Origin: SFTH01 sp051878085
Lineage (GTDB): Bacteria; Bacillota; Clostridia; Christensenellales; Aristaeellaceae
Reading direction: 5' to 3'
DNA length: 18,330 nucleotides
NCBI GenBank assembly: GCA_051878085.1
Contig: JBJEJN010000045.1
Location: 1-18,330, forward strand
Below, piece by piece: positions 1-7,303 of the stretch (the first letter of the stretch is position 1; each line of letters starts with the position of its first letter). Made by a program: the position numbers and the translations under genes. The notes beneath the pieces were generated by a model. It was not told the DNA's origin, ran no database searches, and saw only the letters and a program-made list of their open reading frames with translations.

Positions 1-55
1 TCTTGTTGCGTTTCCCGGATTGAATAAATGTTGTCCCTAATGACAATCACTCGTG

Positions 56-175
56 AGCGGCAGCCCGATCCTCCAGGACGGCCGCTTCGTCGGCGCGGTG
101 ACCCACGTGCTGGTGAACGACCCCAGCCGGGGCTACGGCATCTATATCGGGGACATGCTGGAAGGCGCGGCATAA
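56..175 (+). CDS. spoIVB: SpoIVB-type sporulation serine peptidase, 3' end only
   Basis: About 39 codons ending in TAA at 173-175. The encoded tail reads SGSPILQDGRFVGAVTHVLV and continues with NDPSRGYGIYIGDMLEGAA. It matches the C-terminal catalytic region of SpoIVB (S55 family), in which the serine of the GxSGSPI motif is the nucleophile and the GAVTHV...DP..GYGI stretch is characteristic. SpoIVB is secreted from the forespore and triggers pro-sigma-K processing. Upstream homology stops abruptly: the codons before SGSP do not encode the expected G-M/N, and an in-frame TGA lies at 41-43. The first ~53 bases therefore look like foreign or mis-joined sequence at a contig edge, or a genuine disruption. 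Identification of the tail is solid, but gene integrity cannot be judged here. Confidence 0.8.
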   Translation, partial: SGSPILQDGRFVGAVTHVLVNDPSRGYGIYIGDMLEGAA

Positions 176-180
176 ATTTC

Positions 181-212
181 GGGCGACGGAGCGCAGATGC
201 GCTCCGTCGCCC
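181..212. terminator. Bidirectional hairpin between spoIVB and the convergent large gene
   Basis: Perfect 14-bp inverted repeat: 181-194 pairs with 199-212 around the 4-nt loop AGAT. It starts 5 bp after the spoIVB stop and ends 19 bp before the stop of the large minus-strand gene. The minus-strand side is followed by GAAATTTAT, a weak U-rich tract. The plus side has no T run. It most likely terminates both convergent transcripts. Confidence 0.75.
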
Positions 213-231
213 GTCTGTCAGGGTAAATCGC

Positions 232-3200
232 TCAGCCCAGCGTGGCCAGGCGGCGAATCTTGTAGCCCTTGTCGATGTAGGACGCGATGTCGCGGATGGA
301 ACAGGAGGTGGTGTTGGTGTCGATCTCACCGCCGCCCTGCTCGATGATGACCATCTGCGTCCGCTCCGCGTCGGCGTAGTACAGGAACATGACGACGTGG
401 GAGCCGGACTTGTTCAGGATGTCGCCGGGGCGCAGATCCTTGGTGTCGGTGAGCGTGCGGTAGGCAGTGGTGGAGCCGATGCCGCGCGTGCTGTCCGCAG
501 AGTGACTGGTGCCCATGCCCCAGATCGCCATGGAGACGAAGGACGAGCAGTCGTTGCCGGGGTACATGCGGCTGTCAAACTTCGAGCCGTTCATCAGGTA
601 GTAGCCCTTTTTGGAGTCGGTATACAATCCCTCGCTCAGCACCTTGTCCACATTGTAGGTGCGCCTGGACTGGGTGTAGGGCATGCCGAAGTACACGGTT
701 CCGGGCTTGAAGTCCTTGAGGCCGTTTTCAGAGTTCGCCGCCTTCCAGTAGAGCTCCAGGTTTTCGGTCATCCAGGGGAAGAGGTACATCTCGAAGGCGC
801 GCTCTACGATGGATCTGCGCTTGCTGTAATCCGATGCGGAGATGATGCCCCGTGCGTAGAGGGACTCCAGCTCATCATAGGCCGATGCGCGCACATTCTT
901 GATCTGCGAGAGCGTGGTGGAGATGGAGGAGGTGCTGGTCACGCGCCGGTTGGGCATCTTCAGGCAGCGCTCAGGGCTGAGTACGACCAGCTTGTAGACC
1001 AGCGTCAGCGCCGGGTTGCGTGCGGAGGTGGCCGTGATGGTCGCAGTGCCGTAGGACAGGGCCGTAGCCAGGCCGGTCTCCGCATCCACGGAGACGATCT
1101 TCGGGTCGCTGGAGGTCCACTTCAGGGCTGCGACGGCGGTCTCCGGATAGACCTCAATTTGGGGCTGATAGGTCATGCCCAGCTCCAGATAGCCGGGCGG
1201 GGCCGACTTGAAGGCGATCTCCTCCGGGAAGTAGGGATCCACCACCCGGATCTCGACGGTGGCTTTCAGGCCGTTGTGGGTCGTGACGGTCACCGTGGTA
1301 GAGCCGCGCATGATGGGCGTCACCAGGCCGGTTTCGTCGACGGTGAAGAAGCCCGCGCGGGCGATGGAGTAGCGCAGCTCGGCGTAGCAGTCGTCGGGCT
1401 TCAGGATCGGGGACAGCTGAAGCGTCTCGTCGATGTTGACCGTGTAGCTCTCCGCATCGAAGGAGATGGATGTGGGCGAGGGCTTGACCAGGATGGTGTG
1501 GTCGGTGTACACGCCCTCCACATGGGTGGAGACGCGCAGGGTGGCGCTGCCGGGCTGCACCGCCTTCACCAGACCGCTATCGTCCACGGTGACTGCATCG
1601 CCGGAGACGACCTCGTAGCGCAGCGTGGTGTGGCAGCCCTCGGGCAGCAGCGTGGGGCTGAGCTGCATCGTCTGGCCAACGCCCATCAGCTCGGCGGCGG
1701 TCAGCGCGATGGATTCCGGCGCGGGAACCACGGTCACGGCGCAGCTTGCGGTCTTGCCGTTGTGGGTGGTTGCGGTGATGCGGGTCTCGCCCACAGTTGT
1801 GCCGGTGACCATGCCGCTCTCGTTCACGGCGGCGATGCTCTCGTCGCCGGAGGCGTAGCGCAGGGTGGTGGCGGTGCCGCTGGTGATGCTGTAGCCCAGC
1901 TGCGTGCTCTCGCCAACGCCCAGGGTCATCGAGGACGGACTGAGCTTCAGCGACGAGGGAGCCTTCTTCACGTTCAGCTTCAGCTTGAAGCTCTGGCCGT
2001 TGTAGGTCTTGACGGTGATGGTGACGCTGCCCACCTTCTTGGCGGTGACCAGGCCCGCTTCGCTCACCGTTGCGTACTTCGTATTGCTGCTGCTGTAGCG
2101 GAAGCTGGAGATGCAGCCGGGATCCACCTCGGGCTCCAGCTGAATCGTGTCGCCCAGGCCCAGGTTCAGCGTCGCGTAGGGAAGCACGATGTAGCTGGGC
2201 GCGGGCAGCACCGCGATCTCGCAGAAGGCGAGCTTGCCGTTGTAGGTGGCGGCGGTGATGGTGGCGTTGCCCTCCTTCAGGGCGCGAATCGTGCCGTCCG
2301 CGTCCACGGTGGCGACGGTCTCGTCCGAGGAGGTGAAGGACACCGCGCCTGCGGAGCCCTCGTTCAGCGTGTAGGTCAGCTTTGCGCTGTCCTCCGCGCC
2401 GATCCTCAGGGCCGTTTCAGCGAGAGTGATCTGCTCCGGCGCGGACTTCACAGTGATTGTGCCGGACTTGGTCTTGCCGTTGTAGGTCTTGACGGTGACG
2501 CTGACCTCGCCGGGCTGCAGCGCAGTGACCAGGCCAGTCTCATCCACGACCAGCTTCGTCTCGTCGGAGGAGGAGAAGCTGTAGCCACCGGCGGAGCCGG
2601 AGGACAGGGTCGCGGTGAGCTGCGCGGTCTCGCCCACGCCGAGTATGGTGCGGGTGGTCTTGAGGCTCACGCTCGAGGGAGCCTTCTTGACGGTGATTTT
2701 GAGGGTGGCCTTCTTGCCGTTGTAGGTCTTGACGGTGATGGTTGCGCTTCCGGCCTTCTTGCCGGTGATCACGCCGTTTGCATCCACGGTTACATAGCGT
2801 GTGTTGGACGAGGAGAAGGTCAGCGTGCCGACCGTGTCGGCGGGCTCGAGCTGTGCGGTGAGCGCAAGCTTCTCGTTCAGGCCGATGGTGGTGCGCGCGG
2901 CGGTCAGCGTCACGGCGCTGGGCGCGGGGGAGATGCTGAGCGCACAGTCCGCAGTCACGCCGTTGTAGGTCTTTACAGTGATTGTGGCGCTGCCCGCCTT
3001 CAGGGCGTGAATCGTGCCGTCCGCATCTACGGTGGCGATGCTCTCGTCGGAGGAGGTGAAGGACACCGCGCCCGCGGAGCCCTCGTTCAGCGTGTAGGTC
3101 AGCTTTGCGCTGTCCTCCGCGCCGATCTTCAGGGAGGTGTCGGTGAGAATGATCTGCTCCGGCGCGGACTTCACAGTGATTGTGCCGGACTTGGTCTTGC

Positions 3201-5663
3201 CGTTGTAGGTCTTGACGGTGACGCTGACCTCGCCGGGCTGCAGCGCAGTGACCAGGCCAGTCTCATCCACGACCAGCTTCGTCTCGTCGGAGGAGGAGAA
3301 GCTGTAGCCACCGGCGGAGCCGGAGGACAGGGTCGCGGTGAGCTGCGCGGTCTCGCCCACGCCGAGTATGGTGCGGGTGGTCTTGAGGCTCACGCTCGAG
3401 GGAGCCTTCTTGACGGTGATTTTGAGGGTGGCCTTCTTGCCGTTGTAGGTGGAGACGGTGATGGTGGCGCTTCCGGCGCGCTTGCCGGTGATCACGCCGT
3501 TTGCATCAACGGTCACGTATCTCGTGTTCGAGGAGGAGAACGTCAGCGTGCCGACCGTGTCGGCGGGCTCGAGCTGCGCGCTGAGCTGCAGCTTCTCGTT
3601 CAGGCCGATGGTGGTGCGCTCCGCAGTCAGCGTCACGGCGCTGGGCGCGGGGGAGACGCTGAGCGCACAGTCCGTAGACACGCCGTTGTAGCTGGTGGCG
3701 GTGATTGTGGCGCTGCCCTCCTTCAGGGCGTGGATCGTGCCGTCCGCGTCCACGGTGGCGACGGTCTCGTCCGAGGAGGTGAAGGACACCGCGCCTGCGG
3801 AGCCCTCGTTCAGCGTGTAGGTCAGCTTTGCGCTGTCCTCCGCGCCGATCCTCAGGGCCGTTTCAGCGAGAGTGATCTGCTCCGGCGCGGACTTCACAGT
3901 GATTGTGCCGGACTTGGTCTTGCCGTTNNNNNNNNNNNNNNNNNNNNNNNNNNNNNNNNNNNNNNNNNNNNNNNNNNNNNNNNNNNNNNNNNNNNNNNNN
4001 NNNNNNNNNNNNNNNNNNNNNNNNNNNTGATCTGCTCCGGCGCGGACTTCACAGTGATTGTGCCGGACTTGGTCTTGCCGTTGTAGGTCTTGACGGTGAC
4101 GCTGACCTCGCCGGGCTGCAGCGCAGTGACCAGGCCAGTCTCATCCACGACCAGCTTCGTCTCGTCGGAGGAGGAGAAGCTGTAGCCACCGGCGGAGCCG
4201 GAGGACAGGGTCGCGGTGAGCTGCGCGGTCTCGCCCACGCCGAGTATGGTGCGGGTGGTCTTGAGGCTCACGCTCGAGGGAGCCTTCTTGACGGTGATTT
4301 TGAGGGTGGCCTTCTTGCCGTTGTAGGTGGAGACGGTGATGGTGGCGCTTCCGGCGCGCTTGCCGGTGACTACGCCGTTTGCATCCACGGTCACGTATTT
4401 CGTATTCGAGGAGGAGAAGCTCAGCGTGCCGGTCATGCCCGCAGGTTCAACCTGCGCGGTGAGCGCAAGCTTCTCGTTCAGGCCGATGGTGGTGCGCGCG
4501 GCGGTCAGCGTCACGCCGGTGGGCGCGTCCTTGTATGTATAGGCGATCTTGGCGGCCTTGCAGGCGGCCTCGGCGGCGCTGCCGTAGGACAGAACCACCG
4601 TCAGCTTCGGGCAGTTCGCAAACGCGTCGCCCGCGATCTGCGTCACACCCGAGGGAAGGGTCAGGCTTTCCAGCGCGGTGCAGCCGGAGAGCGCGCCGGA
4701 TTCGATGCTCGTCAGCGTGGAGGGCAGCTGAAGCTCCTCCAGCGCGGTGCAGCCAGCGAACATGGATGCGCCGAGGACGGTCATGCCCTCCGGCAGAACC
4801 GCCTTTTTCAGCGCGACGCAGTCCTTGAAGATGTGCTGGTCGCCGCGCTCGATCACGCCGCCCAGCTGGCGCAGCTTCTCGGGGAGGACGATTTCCTCCA
4901 GCTTCCTGCAGCCCTCGAAGGCGAATTCGCCGATGAGCTCCAGCTTTTCAGGCAGGTCGATGGCCTTCAGCGCCTCGCAATCCTTGAAGGCGCGGGGGCC
5001 GATGCTGCGCAGCTCGTCGCAGAGGGAGACGCGCGCGAGGGACGTACAGCCCTCGAAGGCGCTCTTGCCGATCTCCACCACGCCGCGCGGCAGGATCAGG
5101 GAGGTCAGCGCCGTGCAGCCCTTGAACGCGCCCTCGCCGATGGCGGTCACGCCGTCGGGAACGGTCACGTCGCTGCCAGCGCCGTTGTAGGCCACGAGCA
5201 CGCCGGATTCAATGACAAATTCTTCTTCCAGCTCAAGCGCCGACTGGAGCGCCAGCAGCGCCGCGTCGATCTCCTCCGCAGTCATCGCGCGGAGCGCATC
5301 CACGCTGATGTTCAGCGCTTCGGCAAGCGCCTCCAGCGATACGCCCAGCTCCTCCGCGCGGATCTCGGCGGGGGAGGCCGTCGCCGCAGGTTCCGGCGAG
5401 GCTTCGTCGGTGGGTGCGGGGGTGGCTTCCTCGCTGGGGTCGGCGCTGGGGTCAGTGCTGGGTTCCGGGGTGGGTTCGGTGGTGGGTTCCGCCGTCGCCT
5501 CCGGTTCGGGGGTCGCGTTATCTGTAACAGCCTCGGAAGATGCTGCGATTTCCGCTATCTCTGCGCCCCCGGTGGCTTCCTCGGTTGCAATTGCGGGCAT
5601 GCCGGTCATCAGCATCGCCGCACAGGTTGCCGCCGCAAGGATGCGCAGCCAGATATGTTTCAT
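232..5663 (-). CDS. Giant secreted LRR / Big_2-repeat / NlpC-P60-like protein (interrupted by N gap)
   Basis: As assembled, two ORFs abut a 100-N gap. Merging the 55-bp duplicate at the gap gives one in-frame protein of 1758 aa. The start at 5663 has GGAGG 9 nt upstream and begins MKHIWLRILAAATCAAMLMT, a signal peptide probably cut after A26. Domains, numbered on the merged protein: acidic Pro/Glu/Thr linker (~48-96); short helical segment (~97-145); BspA-type LRR_5 repeats with GCTALxxLxLP motifs (~170-374); about 14 Big_2 Ig-like domains of ~80 aa (~384-1510), nine of them in three ABC triplets; and a C-terminal NlpC/P60-like domain with candidate catalytic Cys1654 (GNDCSSF), His1704 (GSHVVMF) and Glu1723. 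No LPXTG or membrane anchor is visible at the C-terminus (ATLG). Family knowledge suggests cell-surface adhesion or cell-wall hydrolysis; the substrate is unknown. The gene is monocistronic. True repeat number is uncertain. Confidence 0.85.
2210..4530 (-). repeat. 723-bp higher-order tandem repeat encoding Big_2 triplets
   Basis: Three tandem units, each encoding three different Ig-like domains. By start motif these are A (VTLTAxRTTIGLNE), B (SVSLKTTRTILGVGE) and C (EQIxLxxTxLxIGAED). Equivalent bases recur at 2427, 3150 and 3873 (pre-gap) or 4028 (post-gap), so the period is exactly 723 bp or 241 codons. The B-domain block is base-for-base identical over 301 bp in three copies (2427-2727, 3150-3450, 4028-4328). 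Segment 3737-3927 is identical to 2291-2481, two units away. Domains past position ~2210 towards the C-terminus are clearly diverged from this set. Near-perfect identity inside the units implies recent amplification or gene conversion. Confidence 0.9.
3928..4027. other. 100-N scaffold gap inside the Big_2 repeat, probably spurious
   Basis: Exactly 100 N, the usual placeholder for an unknown gap size. The 55 bases before it (3873-3927) are identical to the 55 bases after it (4028-4082). Removing N100 plus one 55-bp copy (155 bp) restores the reading frame and the exact 723-bp repeat period. Confidence 0.9.
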
Positions 5664-5706
5664 TTTCACACCTCCAATGTGCATAATCCTCCAAATTACC
5701 AGCCTA

Positions 5707-5735
5707 ATTATAACATTTTTCATCCAATTATACAA
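5707..5735 (-). promoter_or_regulatory. Candidate sigma-A promoter of the large secreted-protein gene
   Basis: On the minus strand, TATAAT (5707-5712) carries the extended -10 TG. TTGTAT (5730-5735) lies 17 bp upstream as a weak -35. A second TATAAT overlaps at 5727-5732. Transcription would begin near 5700, giving a leader of about 37 nt with GGAGG before the ATG at 5663. Confidence 0.55.
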
Positions 5736-5804
5736 GCGCACCTTCGGATGTTATGCCGAACAGTGCATTGGAAGTTCGCGCGTTTTGAGTTGAATCTGTG
5801 TAAA

Positions 5805-5827
5805 ATTCCACAAATGCGCTGTGGAAT
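5805..5827. promoter_or_regulatory. Inverted repeat upstream of the araD promoter, candidate operator
   Basis: ATTCCACA (5805-5812) and TGTGGAAT (5820-5827) form a perfect 8-bp inverted repeat with a 7-nt spacer. It ends about 22 bp upstream of the araD -10 hexamer, overlapping or adjoining the -35 position. CCACAAAATTGC on the minus strand of 5832-5843 partly repeats the same motif. It does not resemble the classical AraR operator. The binding protein is unknown. Confidence 0.4.
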
Positions 5828-5849
5828 GTGTGCAATTTTGTGGTAGATG

Positions 5850-5858
5850 TGTTATAAT
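5850..5858 (+). promoter_or_regulatory. Extended -10 promoter of araD
   Basis: TGTTATAAT has both the TGn extension and a consensus TATAAT (5853-5858). The -35 region near 5829-5834 (TGTGCA) is poor, as is common for extended -10 promoters. The start of transcription would be near 5865, 30 nt before the araD ATG. Confidence 0.55.
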
Positions 5859-5894
5859 AATGACAATCCACATGGAAAGGATCGAGAAAAAACC

Positions 5895-6590
5895 ATGCTT
5901 GAACAACTGAAGAAAGACGTCTATGAGGCGAATATGGAGCTGCCGCGCCGCGGCCTGATCACCTACACCTGGGGCAACGTCAGCGGACGCGACGCTGAGA
6001 CCGGCTACTTTGTCATCAAGCCCAGCGGCGTGGATTACGACAAGCTGACCGCCGACGACATGGTGGTCGTGGATCTTACTGGCAAGGTCATCGAGGGCAA
6101 GTACCGTCCCTCCTCCGACACCCCCACCCACATCGAGCTGTACAAGAAGTACCCCGAGATCGGCGGCATCGTGCACACCCACTCCCCGGAGGCAACCTCC
6201 TGGGCACAGGCCGGTCGCAGCATTCCGCTGTACGGCACCACCCACGCCGACTACTTCTACGGCCCGATTCCCTGCGCCCGCAGCCTGACGAAGGAGGAGA
6301 TCGAGGGCGAGTATGAGAGGAACACCGGCCTGGTGATCATCGAGACCTTCGAGGAGAACGGCATCAACCCGGTCTACACCCCCGGCGTGCTGTGCTGCAA
6401 CCACGGCCCCTTCACCTGGGGCAAGGACGCCGCCGAGGCGGTGCACAACGCGGTCGTGCTGGAGGAGGTCGCCAAGATGGCCACCAAGACCGAGCAGATC
6501 AACCCCCGCGTCACGCCCGCACCCGACACCATCCGCGACAAGCACTTCTTCCGCAAGCACGGCGCAAACGCCTACTACGGCCAGAAGTAA
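5895..6590 (+). CDS. araD: L-ribulose-5-phosphate 4-epimerase
   Basis: A 231-aa cytoplasmic class II aldolase-fold enzyme that interconverts L-ribulose-5-phosphate and D-xylulose-5-phosphate, feeding L-arabinose carbon into the pentose phosphate pathway. E. coli AraD has the same length. Visible family motifs are GNVSGRD (27-33), KPSGVDY (42-48), SSDTPTH (73-79), HTHS (94-97) and CNHGPFTWG (168-176). The predicted zinc ligands are D75, H94, H96 and H170, with acid/base candidates D119 and Y228 near the C-terminus. All sit one residue before their E. coli counterparts. An in-frame ATG at 5847 lies upstream of or inside the -10 region, so ATG 5895 is preferred; its ribosome site (AAAGGA) is somewhat distant. 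The gene stands alone between its own promoter and terminator with no other arabinose gene in view. The related fold of L-fuculose-phosphate aldolase is possible but the length and C-terminal YYGQ favour AraD. Confidence 0.93.
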   Translation: MLEQLKKDVYEANMELPRRGLITYTWGNVSGRDAETGYFVIKPSGVDYDKLTADDMVVVDLTGKVIEGKYRPSSDTPTHIELYKKYPEIGGIVHTHSPEATSWAQAGRSIPLYGTTHADYFYGPIPCARSLTKEEIEGEYERNTGLVIIETFEENGINPVYTPGVLCCNHGPFTWGKDAAEAVHNAVVLEEVAKMATKTEQINPRVTPAPDTIRDKHFFRKHGANAYYGQK

Positions 6591-6603
6591 GCATACATAT
6601 AAT

Positions 6604-6644
6604 AAAGGAACGCTCCGGGCCGTTGCGGTTCGGAGCGTTCCTTT
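6604..6644 (+). terminator. araD terminator hairpin
   Basis: Perfect 14-bp stem: AAAGGAACGCTCCG (6604-6617) pairs with CGGAGCGTTCCTTT (6631-6644) around a 13-nt loop, starting 14 bp after the araD stop. The U tract is short (CCTTTGTC). The core is nearly the reverse complement of the hairpin at 6826-6856. Confidence 0.75.
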
Positions 6645-6680
6645 GTCAAAATAACCGTTTACAGGCAGCGCTGCGCTGTG

Positions 6681-6740
6681 ATCAGAATGACAATCCCTCC
6701 GGCGCTGACGCGCCACCTCCCTTTACACAAGGGAGGCAGA
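6681..6740. repeat. Palindromic intergenic repeat (dispersed-repeat type)
   Basis: AATGACAATCCCTCC leads into two adjacent hairpins. GGCGC-TGAC-GCGCC spans 6701-6714, and CCTCCCTT-TACAC-AAGGGAGG spans 6716-6736. From general knowledge, sequences containing CCCTTTACACAAGGGAGG recur as dispersed intergenic repeats in gut Clostridia, so this is probably one copy of such a family rather than a gene-specific signal. No coding potential is seen between 6645 and 6825. Confidence 0.55.
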
Positions 6741-6826
6741 TTTGTTGGAACTGCCGCCGGGGACGATTGAAAGCGCGAAAGGGCTGCGGTCCTCTCGCGC
6801 TCTCCTGAGTTTCTCGGCAGTCTGAA

Positions 6827-6855
6827 ATGCTCCGAACCGCAATGGCTCGGAGCGT
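6827..6855 (-). terminator. Terminator hairpin at the end of the aro operon
   Basis: A 12-bp stem (6827-6838 with 6844-6855; two G-U pairs in the minus-strand RNA) encloses the loop ATTGC. It begins 4 bp after the aroQ stop. The following RNA is weakly U-rich (UUUCAG), so termination efficiency is uncertain. Confidence 0.6.
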
Positions 6856-6859
6856 TTGC

Positions 6860-7303
6860 TTATTTGTCTGCACCTTTCAGATAGTCCTTCAAAAACAGGA
6901 TCGCCTGGCGGTAGCCGTCGAGGCCCTGGCCCATGATGGTCCTGACGCAGGCCAGCCTTGCGTAGGAGATCTGGCGGAAGTCCTCGCGCTTGGACACGTC
7001 GGAGATGTGCACCTCCACCGCAGGGATGCGCACGGCCTTGAGCGCGTCCAGGATCGCCACGCTGGTGTGGGTGTAGGCGGCGGGGTTGATGACGATGCCG
7101 TCCGCGTCGCCCATGGCCGCCTGGATGCGGTCGACGATCGCGCCCTCGTGGTTGGACTGGAACACGTCCACATCGATGTTTTCGGCGGCGCAGGTGTCCT
7201 CGATCAGCTTCACCAGCGCTGCGTAGCTCTGGTCGCCGTAGATGCCCGGCTCCCGCACGCCCAGCAGGTTCAGGTTCGGCCCGTTAACGACCAACAGTTT
7301 CAT
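6860..7303 (-). CDS. aroQ: 3-dehydroquinate dehydratase, type II
   Basis: A 147-aa protein, the usual size of the small type II dehydroquinase that forms a dodecamer and converts 3-dehydroquinate to 3-dehydroshikimate (third shikimate step). The sequence opens with MKLLVVNGPNLNLLGVREPG and contains the catalytic Tyr22 (IYG). It also has QSNHEG (49-54), NPAAYTHTS (73-81) and VHISD (98-102, with His99), then the C-terminal G-QGLDGY motif. A longer open frame exists, but ATG 7303 is set by GGAGGT five bases upstream and by alignment of the conserved N-terminus. It is the last gene of the operon and overlaps the end of aroEK by 20 nt, which suggests translational coupling. Confidence 0.96.
   Translation of the reverse strand: MKLLVVNGPNLNLLGVREPGIYGDQSYAALVKLIEDTCAAENIDVDVFQSNHEGAIVDRIQAAMGDADGIVINPAAYTHTSVAILDALKAVRIPAVEVHISDVSKREDFRQISYARLACVRTIMGQGLDGYRQAILFLKDYLKGADK

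Noticed and set aside
28..4086. A 1352-codon plus-strand open frame, and a second long one at 3903-5846
   Set aside because: They run antisense to the Big_2 repeat gene. The composition is a Gly/Ala/Arg/Val-rich periodic string with no family resemblance, as expected opposite GC-rich coding repeats. The minus-strand frame has a signal peptide, ribosome site and recognisable domains.
2210..4530. CRISPR array or mobile element because of long regular repeats
   Set aside because: Units of 723 bp are in frame, encode Ig-like domains and have no spacer structure or transposase.
3894..5741. Treating the two halves of the large gene as separate genes with starts at 3897 and 5741
   Set aside because: The start at 3897 falls in the middle of an Ig domain beside the N gap, and the 5741 start lies upstream of the promoter and ribosome site. 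Merging the 55-bp duplicate gives a single frame.
5847..5894. Upstream ATG as the araD start
   Set aside because: It precedes and overlaps the TATAAT promoter, has no ribosome site, and adds residues absent from the family; ATG 5895 gives exactly the usual 231 aa.
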